Program-made: the position numbers and the translations under genes
In this document: positions 41,620-50,376 of the stretch, in pieces
Numbering within the stretch: the stretch's first letter is position 1
Layout of the letters: every line of letters starts with the position of its first letter
From: Luteibacter jiangsuensis
GTDB lineage: Bacteria > Pseudomonadota > Gammaproteobacteria > Xanthomonadales > Rhodanobacteraceae
Assembly: GCF_011742555.1 (NCBI RefSeq)
Contig: NZ_JAAQQR010000002.1
Span: forward strand, 310,001-374,000
Reading direction: 5' to 3'
DNA: 64,000 nucleotides
Notes under the pieces: generated by a model
What the model was told of the DNA's origin: nothing
Seen by the model: the letters and a program-made list of their open reading frames with translations, nothing else
Databases searched by the model: none

Positions 41620-42447
41620 ATGCTTCTCGAACTCCTCGTGCATATCGGCCGCCTCCCGCCCCAGGGCGCGGGCCTGCGTGCCGCGCTGGCCATGGCCACC
41701 CGGCTGGGTGCCCGGCTCGACGCCCTGCACGTGATCGACCTTCCCGCAGCCGCCTACACCGTGCCCGAAGCGGTGCCCATGCAATTGGATGCGGTTCGCC
41801 AGCGTGCGAGCGACGCCAAGGCGGTGGCGACCGACTGGGCAGCCCTGCTCGCGTCGCGGCACCTGGAAGGCAAGTGGCGGGTCGGCAATGGCGACACGGT
41901 GTCGCTGCTCGCGCATGCATCGGCGGGATACGATCTCGTGGTCATGGAACGCTCCTCGACGATGCGCGGCGATGCGCCCGTCGGCTTCGGCATCGTGTCG
42001 CGCACCGTGTTCGCGTCGAGCCGCGGCGTGCTGGTGGTGCCGGAAGCCGCCCCCGTCGACACCCTGGGGGAGCACGTGCTGGTGGCCTGGAGCGGCAGCA
42101 GGGAGTCCGCCCTGGCCGTACGATCGTCGCTGCCGTTGTTGCGCAAGGCAGCGCGGGTCACGGTCATCGACGGCAGCCGCGACGAGGACGTCGGCACCTG
42201 TGCCCTTCCCGACACCGACATCTGCGGCTGGCTCGACTCTCACGGCGTGAAGGCCGACGTTCGCCGCCTCGACGAGAAAGCACTTTCCGCACCCGGTCCC
42301 GCGCTGCTCGACACCGCGCATGCCGAGGGTGCGGACCTCATCGTCATGGGCGCCTGGGGGCGCTCGCGCCTTTCCGAGATGGTCCTGGGCGGCACCACAC
42401 GCTTCCTCTTCATGCAATCCGACGTGCCCATGCTCGTGGCGCATTGA
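41620..42447 (+). CDS. Universal stress protein (two UspA-like domains)
   Basis: 275 residues, about twice a single UspA domain. The N-terminal half has LRAALAMATRLGARLDALHVID and a degenerate end (YDLVVMERSSTMRG... VSRTVFASSRGVLVVP). The C-terminal half has VLVAWSGSRESALAV and the ATP-binding signature GADLIVMGAWGRSRLSEMVLGG (G-2x-G-9x-G-type). The second domain therefore probably binds nucleotide. Cytoplasmic stress-resilience protein; mechanism unclear. Single gene. Confidence 0.9.
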   Translation: MLLELLVHIGRLPPQGAGLRAALAMATRLGARLDALHVIDLPAAAYTVPEAVPMQLDAVRQRASDAKAVATDWAALLASRHLEGKWRVGNGDTVSLLAHASAGYDLVVMERSSTMRGDAPVGFGIVSRTVFASSRGVLVVPEAAPVDTLGEHVLVAWSGSRESALAVRSSLPLLRKAARVTVIDGSRDEDVGTCALPDTDICGWLDSHGVKADVRRLDEKALSAPGPALLDTAHAEGADLIVMGAWGRSRLSEMVLGGTTRFLFMQSDVPMLVAH

Positions 42448-42596
42448 GCCGCGCGCCGGTTCCCGCCACGAGGCGCTTGTGCGGAACATCCGCCCTCGCC
42501 TAACCTGACTCCGGACCCGAACACGATCCCCGCCGGTCCCCACCGGCCGTGTTCCCGACCGCGCATCACCTTCCCCCACGTTGCAGGAGGTGGCTC

Positions 42597-43259
42597 ATGT
42601 CGTTCGCTCGTCCGCAGTCCGTCGCCGGAGTTCATCCGGATACCGTCCGAATCGTCGCCATGAGCGCGGCGATCGCCCTCAACGCCGCCGCGCTTCTTGC
42701 CGCGCTGCGCCCGATCGCCGCCACGCTGTCGGTGGCGCAGCCCTCTCCGCCCACCTTGCGCCTGGTGGAGCACCCGGCCGAACCGAAGGCCATTCCGCCG
42801 CCGCCCATCCTGCTCAAGCCGTTACCTGCGCGGCCCGTTCCCACGAAGCCCGTCGTCAAACCGATACCGGAGAGCCTTCCGCGCCCGGCCGCGGAGGTAC
42901 CCGTCGATGAGGGAACGGCGCCCCTCACCTCACCCGTCCCCGTCAAAGCCACGCCGTCCGCCGAGCCGGCCGCGCCGGTCGAAGCGACGCTTGCCTACGT
43001 GGCGGCCCCGCCGCCCGCCTATCCGCGCATGGCGATCGCCGCGCACATGGAAGGCACCGTGACGCTGCGCGTGCTGGTGGACGAAGGGGGCAAACCCCTG
43101 GAAGTGGTCGTCGAGGGAAGCAGCGGCCACGCCGTGCTGGACAAAGCAGCGCGGGAACAGGTGCTGGCCCATTGGCGGTTCCAGCCGGCCACCGCGGGCG
43201 GCAAACCGGTGCGCGCCTGGGCACGCATCCCGGTCAGTTTCGACCTAAGAAAGATCTGA
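42597..43259 (+). CDS. TonB family energy transducer
   Basis: 220 residues. An N-terminal membrane anchor (about 22-42, VAMSAAIALNAAALLAALRP) is followed by a Pro/Lys/Val-rich periplasmic spacer (about 55-130). The TonB C-terminal domain (about 140-218) shows PPPAYPRMAIAAHMEGTVTLRVLVDEGG, HAVLDKAAREQVLAHWRFQPA and RIPVSFDL. It transmits proton-motive energy from ExbB/ExbD to outer membrane receptors such as the two large ones here. No exbB or exbD is adjacent. The ATG at 42597 follows CAGGAGGTGGCTC. Confidence 0.92.
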   Translation: MSFARPQSVAGVHPDTVRIVAMSAAIALNAAALLAALRPIAATLSVAQPSPPTLRLVEHPAEPKAIPPPPILLKPLPARPVPTKPVVKPIPESLPRPAAEVPVDEGTAPLTSPVPVKATPSAEPAAPVEATLAYVAAPPPAYPRMAIAAHMEGTVTLRVLVDEGGKPLEVVVEGSSGHAVLDKAAREQVLAHWRFQPATAGGKPVRAWARIPVSFDLRKI

Positions 43260-43345
43260 CCGTCGTTGGGAAAGCGCGCCGCCGCGGATGCGGTGGCCTG
43301 AGGAGCACCTTGCGCAGCGGCGCGCTTCCCCGTGTGCTCCATTCG

Positions 43346-43630
43346 TCAGCGCGGCATCACCACGACGTCCGGCTTGCGGTTGGCCCGGGCCACGGCCCAG
43401 ACCAACAGGGCCAGGAGGCCTACCGGCAGGAGGACGGGAAGCAACGCCAACGCGACCACCGGCGCCACCGCCAGCATCACCACGCCGCCGATCACGGCGC
43501 CGATAAGGGTGCCGACGAGGCTGAACACCCCGCCGATGATGCCGAATGCGAGCTTCAACACCATGCCGATAAAAGCGAAGACGAGCCAGAAGCCGACGGC
43601 GAGGACGACGAGCGAGGTAAGAAAGAACAT
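43346..43630 (-). CDS. Small hydrophobic membrane protein
   Basis: 94 residues, almost entirely hydrophobic: spans at about 3-24, 30-52 and 55-82, then a short polar tail (ARANRKPDVVVMPR). No family recognised. The ATG has GGAG upstream. It lies between tonB and the cysteine dioxygenase-like gene on the opposite strand. Function unknown. Confidence 0.65.
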   Translation of the reverse strand: MFFLTSLVVLAVGFWLVFAFIGMVLKLAFGIIGGVFSLVGTLIGAVIGGVVMLAVAPVVALALLPVLLPVGLLALLVWAVARANRKPDVVVMPR

Positions 43631-43805
43631 GGCAGGGCACTCCGTGGTCGGAACGGCCGCCCGGGGGCGGCGGTCGCAGCTTCGATGCGGGGGTGTGCGA
43701 AAGGGTTTAGGGCCCTGCTCGACAATCGCCCGAAAGACAGGGGTTACGACGGTTTAACGATCCGCATGATCCACTCCCCGCCAGTCGTATCAGCGGGCGC
43801 CCGCC

Positions 43806-44384
43806 ATGGGTAAGCGTTTTTCCATCATCAGAACCTTGCGGGACATCGCGTTCGACCTGTCGGACGTGCCACATCCTGACCTCGCCTCCATGGGGAGGGA
43901 GCTGAGCAGCGTCCTGCATGGCCGCAGCGCCGAGCTGGCGGACACCCTGGGCCCGCTGCGGGAGCGTCGGCGCGGCTTCGAGCGCTGGCTTCTTGCCGAG
44001 CGGTCGCGCCCACCGGTGAGCGTGCTGGTCCTGGCGTGGCCGCCGGGCTATGCCACCCCGGTGCACGATCACGGCGGCCTCTGGGGCCTGGAAGCCACGA
44101 TCTCGGGCGCGCTGGAGGTCGAATCGTTCGACAAGGGCGAAACCGACCATTCGCTGCGCAGCGTGGGCCGCACCTGGCTCGGACCCGGCGACGCCACCTG
44201 GTTCGAAGCCACCGACCACCTTGCCCACCGCTGCCGCAATTTGTCGCGGCACGACACGGCGCTCACGCTTCACGTGTACGGTGGCGATCTGGCACAGTAC
44301 CTCGCGTATGAGCAGCCCGGTCCGTCCGGACACTGGATCGCACGACCGAGGCAATCGATTATCGCGGGACGCCTGACGGCCTGA
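43806..44384 (+). CDS. Cysteine dioxygenase-like cupin
   Basis: 192 residues. Cupin fold of the cysteine dioxygenase type I/mercaptopropionate dioxygenase group, which oxidises thiols to sulfinic acids with Fe(II) and O2. The first cupin motif reads PVHDHGGLWGLEATISGALEVESF (two His), and the third His is in AHRCRNLS. All three metal ligands are present, so activity is likely; the exact thiol substrate is not fixed by the sequence. First gene of a plus-strand cluster with an FAD/NAD(P)-binding protein, cardiolipin synthase and an esterase. Confidence 0.85.
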   Translation: MGKRFSIIRTLRDIAFDLSDVPHPDLASMGRELSSVLHGRSAELADTLGPLRERRRGFERWLLAERSRPPVSVLVLAWPPGYATPVHDHGGLWGLEATISGALEVESFDKGETDHSLRSVGRTWLGPGDATWFEATDHLAHRCRNLSRHDTALTLHVYGGDLAQYLAYEQPGPSGHWIARPRQSIIAGRLTA

Positions 44385-44430
44385 CGGTCTCACGGCCCTC
44401 CACCCCACCCATCGGGCGAAGGACCAAAGC

Positions 44431-45825
44431 ATGTTTCAAAAGGTCGCCATCATCGGCGGTGGCGCAGCGGCGGCGACGCTGGCAAGCGAGTTGCTCGAGC
44501 GGCGCACGCGGCAGCCGCTCCACCTGGACTGGTACACCGGCGGCCCCGTGGCCGGCCGGGGCGTGGCGTATGGCACGCCGTCGCAACGGCACCTGCTCAA
44601 CGTGCGCGCCGCTTCCATGGGCATGTTCGTCAGCAAGCCGGGCGGTTTCCTCGAATACGCCCAGTCCCTCGACCCTACGGTGAAGGGTTCCGATTTCCTG
44701 CCGCGTCGCATGTACGGCGACTTCCTGCAGTCGCGAGTGCAGCAGGCGGTGAAGAACGCCGGCTCGTTCGGCCACGACGTCAATATCGTGCCGTTCGCGG
44801 CGGAATCGATCATTCCCTCCGATGACGGCATCGTCATCGGCTACGGCGACGAATCCTCACGCGCGGACGCCGCCGTGCTGGCCATCGGCTCGCTGCCGCC
44901 GCGGCCCCTGCCGGGCGTGGAAGACGCGGCGATCGCCAGCGGAAGGTACGTCACCGATCCCTGGCCGTTCCTCGCCTCGGCGGAACTGGACGAGCGCCCG
45001 CTGCGCGTGCTGGTCATCGGGTTGGGGCTGACCGCCGTCGACGTCCTGCTGGAACTGTCGACCCGCTGGCCGAACGCGCATTTCGACGCGCTGTCGCGGC
45101 ACGGCAAGCTGCCGGAACCGCACCTGGCCGCCGCCTCGGCCCCACACGACGATGGCGGGGAACTCATCGAATCGATGCGCGACGACCCGAACCTGCGCGT
45201 GTGGATGCGCCGGCTGCGCGACGCGACGGAACTCGCCGAGGATTGGCGCACGGTGGTGGACGGCATGCGTCCGCACACGCAATCGCTGTGGCGCGATCTG
45301 CCGATGCGCGAACGTTCCCGCTTTCTGCGCCACGCGCGTTGGGCGTGGGAACGCGCGCGCCATCGCATGCCACCGCAGGTGGCCGCACAGGTCGCCGCGC
45401 TCGAGGCCGAAGGACGCTTCACCCGCTCGCGCGGACGCATGCGTTCGGTGCGCCTGTCGCTCGAAGGTTCGCTGGAGGTCGTACACGCGTTACCCGGTGG
45501 CGGCGACTCCACCGACGCCTACGACGTCGTGATCCAGACCGTGGGCCTCAACACCGACACGCAGCGCACGGAACATCCCCTCGTCCGCCAGATGGTGATC
45601 GACGGCATCGCCACGCCGGACCCCCTCGGCATGGGCTTCGCCGCCGTGCCGGACGGCCACCTGCTCGACGGCAATGGCCGGCCGCGGGCGAACCTCTTCG
45701 CCATAGGCAGCCTCTTGCGCGGAGCGTTGTGGGAATCGACGGCGATGCCCGAGATACGCAAACAGGCCCAGGGCGTCGCCGACATGCTCCTGGCGGAGGA
45801 AAACGCCCGGGCCGCCGCCAGGTAG
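44431..45825 (+). CDS. FAD/NAD(P)-binding oxidoreductase, NAD_binding_9 type
   Basis: 464 residues. N-terminal dinucleotide-binding motif VAIIGGGAAAATLASEL; then GRGVAYGTPSQRHLLNVRAASMGM, which is the family block, and a second Rossmann turn at RVLVIGLGLTAVDVLLEL. It ends with a substrate-binding region and a motif NLFAIGSLLRGALWESTAMPEI. This group resembles flavin monooxygenases and often lies beside cysteine dioxygenase genes. It may act on the same sulfur metabolites; the reaction is not known. It begins 47 bases after the dioxygenase gene. Confidence 0.85.
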   Translation: MFQKVAIIGGGAAAATLASELLERRTRQPLHLDWYTGGPVAGRGVAYGTPSQRHLLNVRAASMGMFVSKPGGFLEYAQSLDPTVKGSDFLPRRMYGDFLQSRVQQAVKNAGSFGHDVNIVPFAAESIIPSDDGIVIGYGDESSRADAAVLAIGSLPPRPLPGVEDAAIASGRYVTDPWPFLASAELDERPLRVLVIGLGLTAVDVLLELSTRWPNAHFDALSRHGKLPEPHLAAASAPHDDGGELIESMRDDPNLRVWMRRLRDATELAEDWRTVVDGMRPHTQSLWRDLPMRERSRFLRHARWAWERARHRMPPQVAAQVAALEAEGRFTRSRGRMRSVRLSLEGSLEVVHALPGGGDSTDAYDVVIQTVGLNTDTQRTEHPLVRQMVIDGIATPDPLGMGFAAVPDGHLLDGNGRPRANLFAIGSLLRGALWESTAMPEIRKQAQGVADMLLAEENARAAAR

Positions 45826-45845
45826 GCGGCGCGGGCCGGGCGCGC

Positions 45846-47267
45846 ATGATCGCAAGCCTGGTTGCCGTTGCGGCGCTTTGCCTTCATGTGGCGGGCGTAT
45901 TCGCCGCCATGCACGCAGTGATGCATACCCGCACGGCACAGGGTGCTTTCGCCTGGGTGCTCGGGCTCGTGCTGCTGCCTTACGTGACCCTGGTGCCCTA
46001 CCTGTTCCTTGGCGCCAGCCACTTCGGCGGGTATGTCGACCTGCACCGGCAACGGCAGGCGCGTTTCTTCATGCTGCACGAGGAAGCCATCCGGCATGGT
46101 CGCCTCCGCCTCCTGTCGCGATCCGTGCCTGTCGCGGACCAGCGCTACGACGCGATCGGCAGGATGTTGCAAACGGCCATGCATGCGGGGAACGCCCTCC
46201 TCCTCCACGTGGACGGTGCGGCCACGTTCGACGCGATGTTCGCCGCCATCGCGCGCGCCGAGCGTTACGTGCTCGTGCAGTTTTTCATCATCCACGACGA
46301 CGCCCTGGGGCGGCGCCTGCGCGACGCGCTGCTGGAGCGCGCCGCGGCGGGGGTGAAGGTCTGCCTGCTCTACGACAGCATAGGAAGCCATGCACTGCCC
46401 GACACGTATGTGGACGCCTTGCGCGATGGCGGCGTCGAGGTCCACCGTTTCGCCACGCGCCGCTGGCGAAATCGCTTCCAGCTCAACTTTCGCAACCACC
46501 GCAAGGTCGTGGTCGTGGACGGCGTACGCGGCTTCGTCGGCGGCTTGAACGCGGGCGACGAATACCTGGGCGAAAAGCCGCCTCTCGCGCCGTGGCGCGA
46601 TACGCACATGGAGATCGAAGGCCCGGCCGTGGCCGATCTGCAGCGCGTGTTCGCCGAGGACTGGTATTGGGTGACGGGACAGCGCCCGCCATCCTCGCCA
46701 CCGCCGGAGCGTTGCGGCCGGGCGGCGACCATGATCGTCGCGACGGGCCCCGCCGACCGCCAGGAAAGCTGCTCGCTGTTCTTCGTCCAGGCCATCCATG
46801 CGGCGCGGAAGCGGCTTTGGATCACCACGCCTTATTTCGTTCCCGACCAGGCCGTGTTCGGCGCGCTTCGGCTCGCCGTGTTCCGTGGGGTGGACGTACG
46901 CATTCTCATACCGGACCGCCCCGACCATCGCACCGTGTTCATGGCGTCCACACTCTACGCGCACGAAGCCACGCTGGCGGGCATTCGCATGTTCCGCTTC
47001 CGTGAGGGCTTTCTGCACCAGAAGGTGATGCTCATCGACGACGACACGGCGGTGGTGGGCAGCATGAACCTCGACAACCGCAGTTTCCGCCTCAATTTCG
47101 AGATCTCGGCATTGAATGTCGACGAGGCATTTGCCGCGTCTGTCGAAGCCATGCTGGAGAACGACTTCGCGAACGGCGACGAGGTGAATCCCAACGACTA
47201 TCGCCGGCTCTCCTATTTCCGCCGAGTGGCGCTCCACGTCGCCCGTCTTTTCGACCCCATCCTCTGA
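45846..47267 (+). CDS. cls: Cardiolipin synthase (phospholipase D type)
   Basis: 473 residues. Two N-terminal membrane spans (about 4-25 and 37-55) are followed by two PLD domains, with HKD motifs at HRKVVVVDGVRGFVGGLN (about 218) and HQKVMLIDDDTAVVGSMN (about 396), both intact. It condenses two phosphatidylglycerols into cardiolipin and glycerol, or uses another phospholipid, in the inner membrane. It starts 20 bases after the oxidoreductase gene; the esterase starts 9 bases after it. The size matches ClsA/B. The coupling with dioxygenase and oxidoreductase genes is unusual. Confidence 0.9.
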   Translation: MIASLVAVAALCLHVAGVFAAMHAVMHTRTAQGAFAWVLGLVLLPYVTLVPYLFLGASHFGGYVDLHRQRQARFFMLHEEAIRHGRLRLLSRSVPVADQRYDAIGRMLQTAMHAGNALLLHVDGAATFDAMFAAIARAERYVLVQFFIIHDDALGRRLRDALLERAAAGVKVCLLYDSIGSHALPDTYVDALRDGGVEVHRFATRRWRNRFQLNFRNHRKVVVVDGVRGFVGGLNAGDEYLGEKPPLAPWRDTHMEIEGPAVADLQRVFAEDWYWVTGQRPPSSPPPERCGRAATMIVATGPADRQESCSLFFVQAIHAARKRLWITTPYFVPDQAVFGALRLAVFRGVDVRILIPDRPDHRTVFMASTLYAHEATLAGIRMFRFREGFLHQKVMLIDDDTAVVGSMNLDNRSFRLNFEISALNVDEAFAASVEAMLENDFANGDEVNPNDYRRLSYFRRVALHVARLFDPIL

Positions 47268-47275
47268 AGGAATCC

Positions 47276-48040
47276 ATGATGCTTCGAGCCCTTGCCGCCC
47301 TGACCATCGCATTCGCGGGTACCGCGTCCGCCGGTCCCGCCCGCTTCGTCGAACGCAGTGTCGAACTCCACGGCAAGACGTACCGCTATCAGGTATTCGT
47401 GCCGGCTGACACGGCAAAGTCACCCGCGGTCGTCCTGTTCCTGCACGGCAGCGGCGAACGGGGTAGCGACAACCAGAAGCAGATGACGCAGGGGCTGCCG
47501 CCCTGGTTGAAGCAACATATGGACTTTCCGGCGGTGGTCGTAATTCCGCAAGCGCCGGAAAACACGGAATGGACGGATGCGGCGGATGCGGACATGGCCA
47601 TGGCTGCTCTGGAGAAGAGCATCAAGGAGTTCCACGGCGACCGCAGCCGCCTGTACCTCACCGGACTTTCGATGGGCGGCTACGGCTCATGGCAGCTGGC
47701 CGTCGACCATCCGAACACCTTCGCCGCCGCCGCCATCATTTGCGGTGGCGTCACGTCCGACGACGACGACCGCGACAGGCTCTATGTCCATGGCGTGCCG
47801 AAGGGCGCCGATCCGTTCGCACGCGTGGCGGAAGGCATCGGCAAGCTCCCCGTCTGGATCTTCCACGGCGGTGACGACAACGTGGTACCCACCGAACAGT
47901 CGCGCCGCATGAATGCCGCACTGGTGAAACTCGGCAAGGAAGTGAAATACACCGAGTTCCCTGGAGTGAATCACGGTTCGTGGGAAAAGGCCTATGCCAC
48001 TCCGGATCTTTGGGACTGGATGTTCAGCCACAAGCGCTGA
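47276..48040 (+). CDS. Secreted alpha/beta-hydrolase esterase
   Basis: 254 residues. A signal peptide (about 1-19) is followed by an alpha/beta hydrolase core of the feruloyl-esterase/PHB-depolymerase-like type: oxyanion HGSGERGSDN, nucleophile elbow GLSMGGYG (Ser about 129), catalytic Asp in HGGDDNVVP and His in GVNHGSW. Exported carboxylesterase; substrate unknown. Last gene of the cluster. Two adjacent ATG codons are possible starts (47276 or 47279). Confidence 0.87.
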   Translation: MMLRALAALTIAFAGTASAGPARFVERSVELHGKTYRYQVFVPADTAKSPAVVLFLHGSGERGSDNQKQMTQGLPPWLKQHMDFPAVVVIPQAPENTEWTDAADADMAMAALEKSIKEFHGDRSRLYLTGLSMGGYGSWQLAVDHPNTFAAAAIICGGVTSDDDDRDRLYVHGVPKGADPFARVAEGIGKLPVWIFHGGDDNVVPTEQSRRMNAALVKLGKEVKYTEFPGVNHGSWEKAYATPDLWDWMFSHKR

Positions 48041-48045
48041 CCACT

Positions 48046-48129
48046 TGTGGGAGCCGCTTCTGCGGCGACGGGTGCTCGCCGGTGAGCCTGCCCGCTGCCG
48101 CGGGATCGCCGGCGTGGCCGGCTCCCACA
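48046..48129. repeat. REP-like palindrome, TGTGGGAGCC family, copy 2
   Basis: Starts TGTGGGAGCCGC and ends GGCTCCCACA, with the interior CTGCCCGCTGCCGCGGGATC almost the same as in copy 1 at 40728-40807. It begins five bases after the esterase stop and lies between convergent genes. Confidence 0.9.
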
Positions 48130-48174
48130 GACATACCTTGCACTAATTGGTGCGCTGTGGCCGCGCACGGGAGG

Positions 48175-48567
48175 TCAGGAACGGCGGACGCTTTCTAAGA
48201 GATTTTTCATTCCGCCCGAAAACACCGCCCACCCGATGCACACGCCCACCAGGGCACCCACGAACTCGAAGAACACGCGCAGACCGATGGCGTCGGGGTC
48301 GTGCACCGCCGCCAGCTTCACCCGAAGAAGCGTCAACGACTGCAGCGGTGCCATGTTGAAATAGAACAGGTCCCACAGGTCCTGTCCGGCCGACAGGGCC
48401 AGCGAGAATACATAGGCGATCGCCAGTTCCTTGCCGTGACTCCAGCCGTTTCCTCTCGCGAGCACGTGAAGCAGGCCGTAGACGACGACGCCCACCAGCA
48501 GGGCGATGCCGCCTGTTTCCAGGGCGCCCACGATGCCGTAGCCCATCCAGGTGCGATCGTATGGCAT
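48175..48567 (-). CDS. Membrane protein of unknown function
   Basis: 130 residues from the ATG at 48567. Four hydrophobic segments are seen (about 8-32, 45-62, 65-82, 100-120), the first with GIVGALETGGIALLVGVVVYG. It has a Tyr/Phe-rich DLWDLFYFNMAPL stretch. No family identified. No good Shine-Dalgarno marks the start, and the frame is open upstream to 48669, so the N-terminus is uncertain. Convergent with the esterase gene. Confidence 0.6.
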   Translation of the reverse strand: MPYDRTWMGYGIVGALETGGIALLVGVVVYGLLHVLARGNGWSHGKELAIAYVFSLALSAGQDLWDLFYFNMAPLQSLTLLRVKLAAVHDPDAIGLRVFFEFVGALVGVCIGWAVFSGGMKNLLESVRRS

Positions 48568-48947
48568 GCGATATCTCGTAAAGGGCCGGACACGCATTAT
48601 GCCCGCCGAGCGACCGCTCCGGCAGATGGCCCCGTCGATGGACATCCTCGGCGCGACAAACCCATTCAATCAACCCTGATAGAAGTCAGGCAAAGTCGTT
48701 GCGATTTTCACAGGCGAGCGATTTGCTCGTTTGAAAAGTTGCGATGGTTCTCACGAATTCCCGCCGATACACCCCACAGACTGAACATCGACGGAAGCAT
48801 GAATTGCACATGCGCAATAAGTGCTTTATTCGCGCAATAAGAACACTATGATGCAGCGGTTCCTGGATGGAATGATGTACTGCATTGCAACCATAAAAAA
48901 CGAAAAACACTTACTCGAAATCATAAATTGCTTCAGGGAGAAGCCCC
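48568..48947 (+). promoter_or_regulatory. AT-rich upstream region of the porin gene with repeated sites
   Basis: No gene is supported in this stretch apart from the uncertain N-terminal extension of the divergent membrane protein. Two direct copies of GCGCAATAAG (48812-48821 and 48832-48841) lie 20 bp apart, so on the same helix face. Further on, ATGCAG (48851-48856) and CTGCAT (48880-48885) form an inverted pair. The region is AT-rich compared with its neighbours and likely binds regulators of the porin gene. Confidence 0.6.
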
Positions 48948-50261
48948 ATGCGCCTTTCATCGCCCACGCGTCCCCTCGCTGCCGCCCTGCTCGCCTGCAT
49001 AGCCTTCGGCACCGCCACCGCACACGCCGACGACAGCACCAGCAGCAAATATCTGTTCGGTGACTGGAATGGCGAGCGCACGCGTCTCGCCGACAAAGGC
49101 ATCACGTTCGACTTCGGCTATGGCTTCGAAGCCGGCCACAACTATTCCGGCGGCGACCGCCGCATCACGCGCTATACGGATCAGTGGAAATTCGGTGGCA
49201 CGTTCGACCTCGACAAGCTGTGGGGATGGCGGGGCGCCACCTTCAAGATCATGGTGACCGATCGTAACGGCCGCGACCTCGGCGCCGATGCGCACATCGG
49301 CAACAACCAGCTCATCCAGGAAGTGTATGGCCGCGGCCAGACCTGGCACCTGACCAAGTTCCAGCTGGAGCAGAAGTTCTTCGACGACCGGCTGACCTGG
49401 AAGATCGGCCGCATGCCGGTCGGCGAGGAAGTCGCCAGCTTTACCTGCGACTTCATGAACCTCAGCTTCTGCGGCGCGCAGCCGGGCAACATCGTCGGCG
49501 ACTACTGGGTGAACTGGCCCACCAGCATGTGGGCCACCACGTTGAAGTTCGCCACCACGAAGGACACCTTCGTGCAGCTTTCGGCTTATCAGGTCAACCC
49601 CAAATACGTCGACGATTCGTACGCGCGTCGCCGCGGCCTCGACCTCGACTTCCCGGGCGGCACCACCGGAGCGCTCATTCCGCTGGAATTCGGCTGGACG
49701 CCGACGCTCGGCGGCCTGCCGGGTTCGTACCGCGCGGGCGTCTGGTACAACACCTCGAAGGGCGACGATCTCTACCTCAACGAGGATCGCCAGCCGCTGG
49801 CCACCGCCGGGGGCGAGCCGCTGCAGCGCAGCTCGCGCAAGGGCGCGTGGATCACCTTCCAGCAGCAAGTGACCGGCGAGGCCGGCGGTCGGGGCACCAC
49901 TGTATTCCTGAACGTCACCTCGGCCGATCACGCCACGTCGGCGACCAACAATCAGATCGCGCTCGGTATGGAGTACAAGGGCATCTTCGGACGTGCGAAC
50001 GATTTCGTAGGCGCCGCTATCGCCGGCACGCACGCGAATGGCTATGCCGCACGCAACCAGCGCCTGTTCAACGCCACGCACCCGGGCGAGGAAGGCATCG
50101 TGAAGGACGGCTACGAGAAGGTGGCCGAAGTGTTCTATAGCTGGTCGCCGATCCCTTCGATCGCCATTCGCCCGAACCTGCAGTACATCAAGGATCCGGG
50201 CGGCAGCAAACAGAACGACGACGCCTTCGTGCTGGGCCTGAAGACGAGCATCGCGTTCTAG
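48948..50261 (+). CDS. OprB-type carbohydrate-selective porin
   Basis: 437 residues. A signal peptide (about 1-27, ending AHAD) precedes an outer membrane beta-barrel of the OprB family: the N-terminal LFGDWNGERTRLADKGITFDF is a hallmark, as are QLSAYQVNPKY and the C-terminal LGLKTSIAF with terminal Phe. OprB porins admit glucose and other sugars. The ATG follows AGGGAGAAGCCCC. Expression is probably regulated through the repeated sites upstream. Confidence 0.92.
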   Translation: MRLSSPTRPLAAALLACIAFGTATAHADDSTSSKYLFGDWNGERTRLADKGITFDFGYGFEAGHNYSGGDRRITRYTDQWKFGGTFDLDKLWGWRGATFKIMVTDRNGRDLGADAHIGNNQLIQEVYGRGQTWHLTKFQLEQKFFDDRLTWKIGRMPVGEEVASFTCDFMNLSFCGAQPGNIVGDYWVNWPTSMWATTLKFATTKDTFVQLSAYQVNPKYVDDSYARRRGLDLDFPGGTTGALIPLEFGWTPTLGGLPGSYRAGVWYNTSKGDDLYLNEDRQPLATAGGEPLQRSSRKGAWITFQQQVTGEAGGRGTTVFLNVTSADHATSATNNQIALGMEYKGIFGRANDFVGAAIAGTHANGYAARNQRLFNATHPGEEGIVKDGYEKVAEVFYSWSPIPSIAIRPNLQYIKDPGGSKQNDDAFVLGLKTSIAF

Positions 50262-50274
50262 CGGGTTGCCCCAC

Positions 50275-50363
50275 TGTAGGAGCGCGCCTTGCGCGCGACC
50301 GTTTTTCGCGCCAGTCTTCGCGATTCCGCCCCACGGCATCGCGCGCAAAGACGCGCTCCTACA
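50275..50363. repeat. REP-like palindrome, TGTAGGAGCGCG family
   Basis: Begins TGTAGGAGCGCG and ends CGCGCTCCTACA, exact inverses. The interior contains GCGCGC runs and TTCGCGATTCCGCC. It differs from the TGTGGGAGCC family but has the same plan. It ends 14 bases before the HAD hydrolase start codon, so the repeat edge (ACAGGA) provides the only Shine-Dalgarno-like bases for that gene. Confidence 0.9.
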
Positions 50364-50376
50364 GGATTTCCGCATA

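Noticed and set aside
45519-47423. A 634-residue minus-strand frame opposite the oxidoreductase and cardiolipin synthase
   Set aside because: Both HKD motifs and dinucleotide-binding motifs lie on the plus strand; the antisense protein is a composition artefact.
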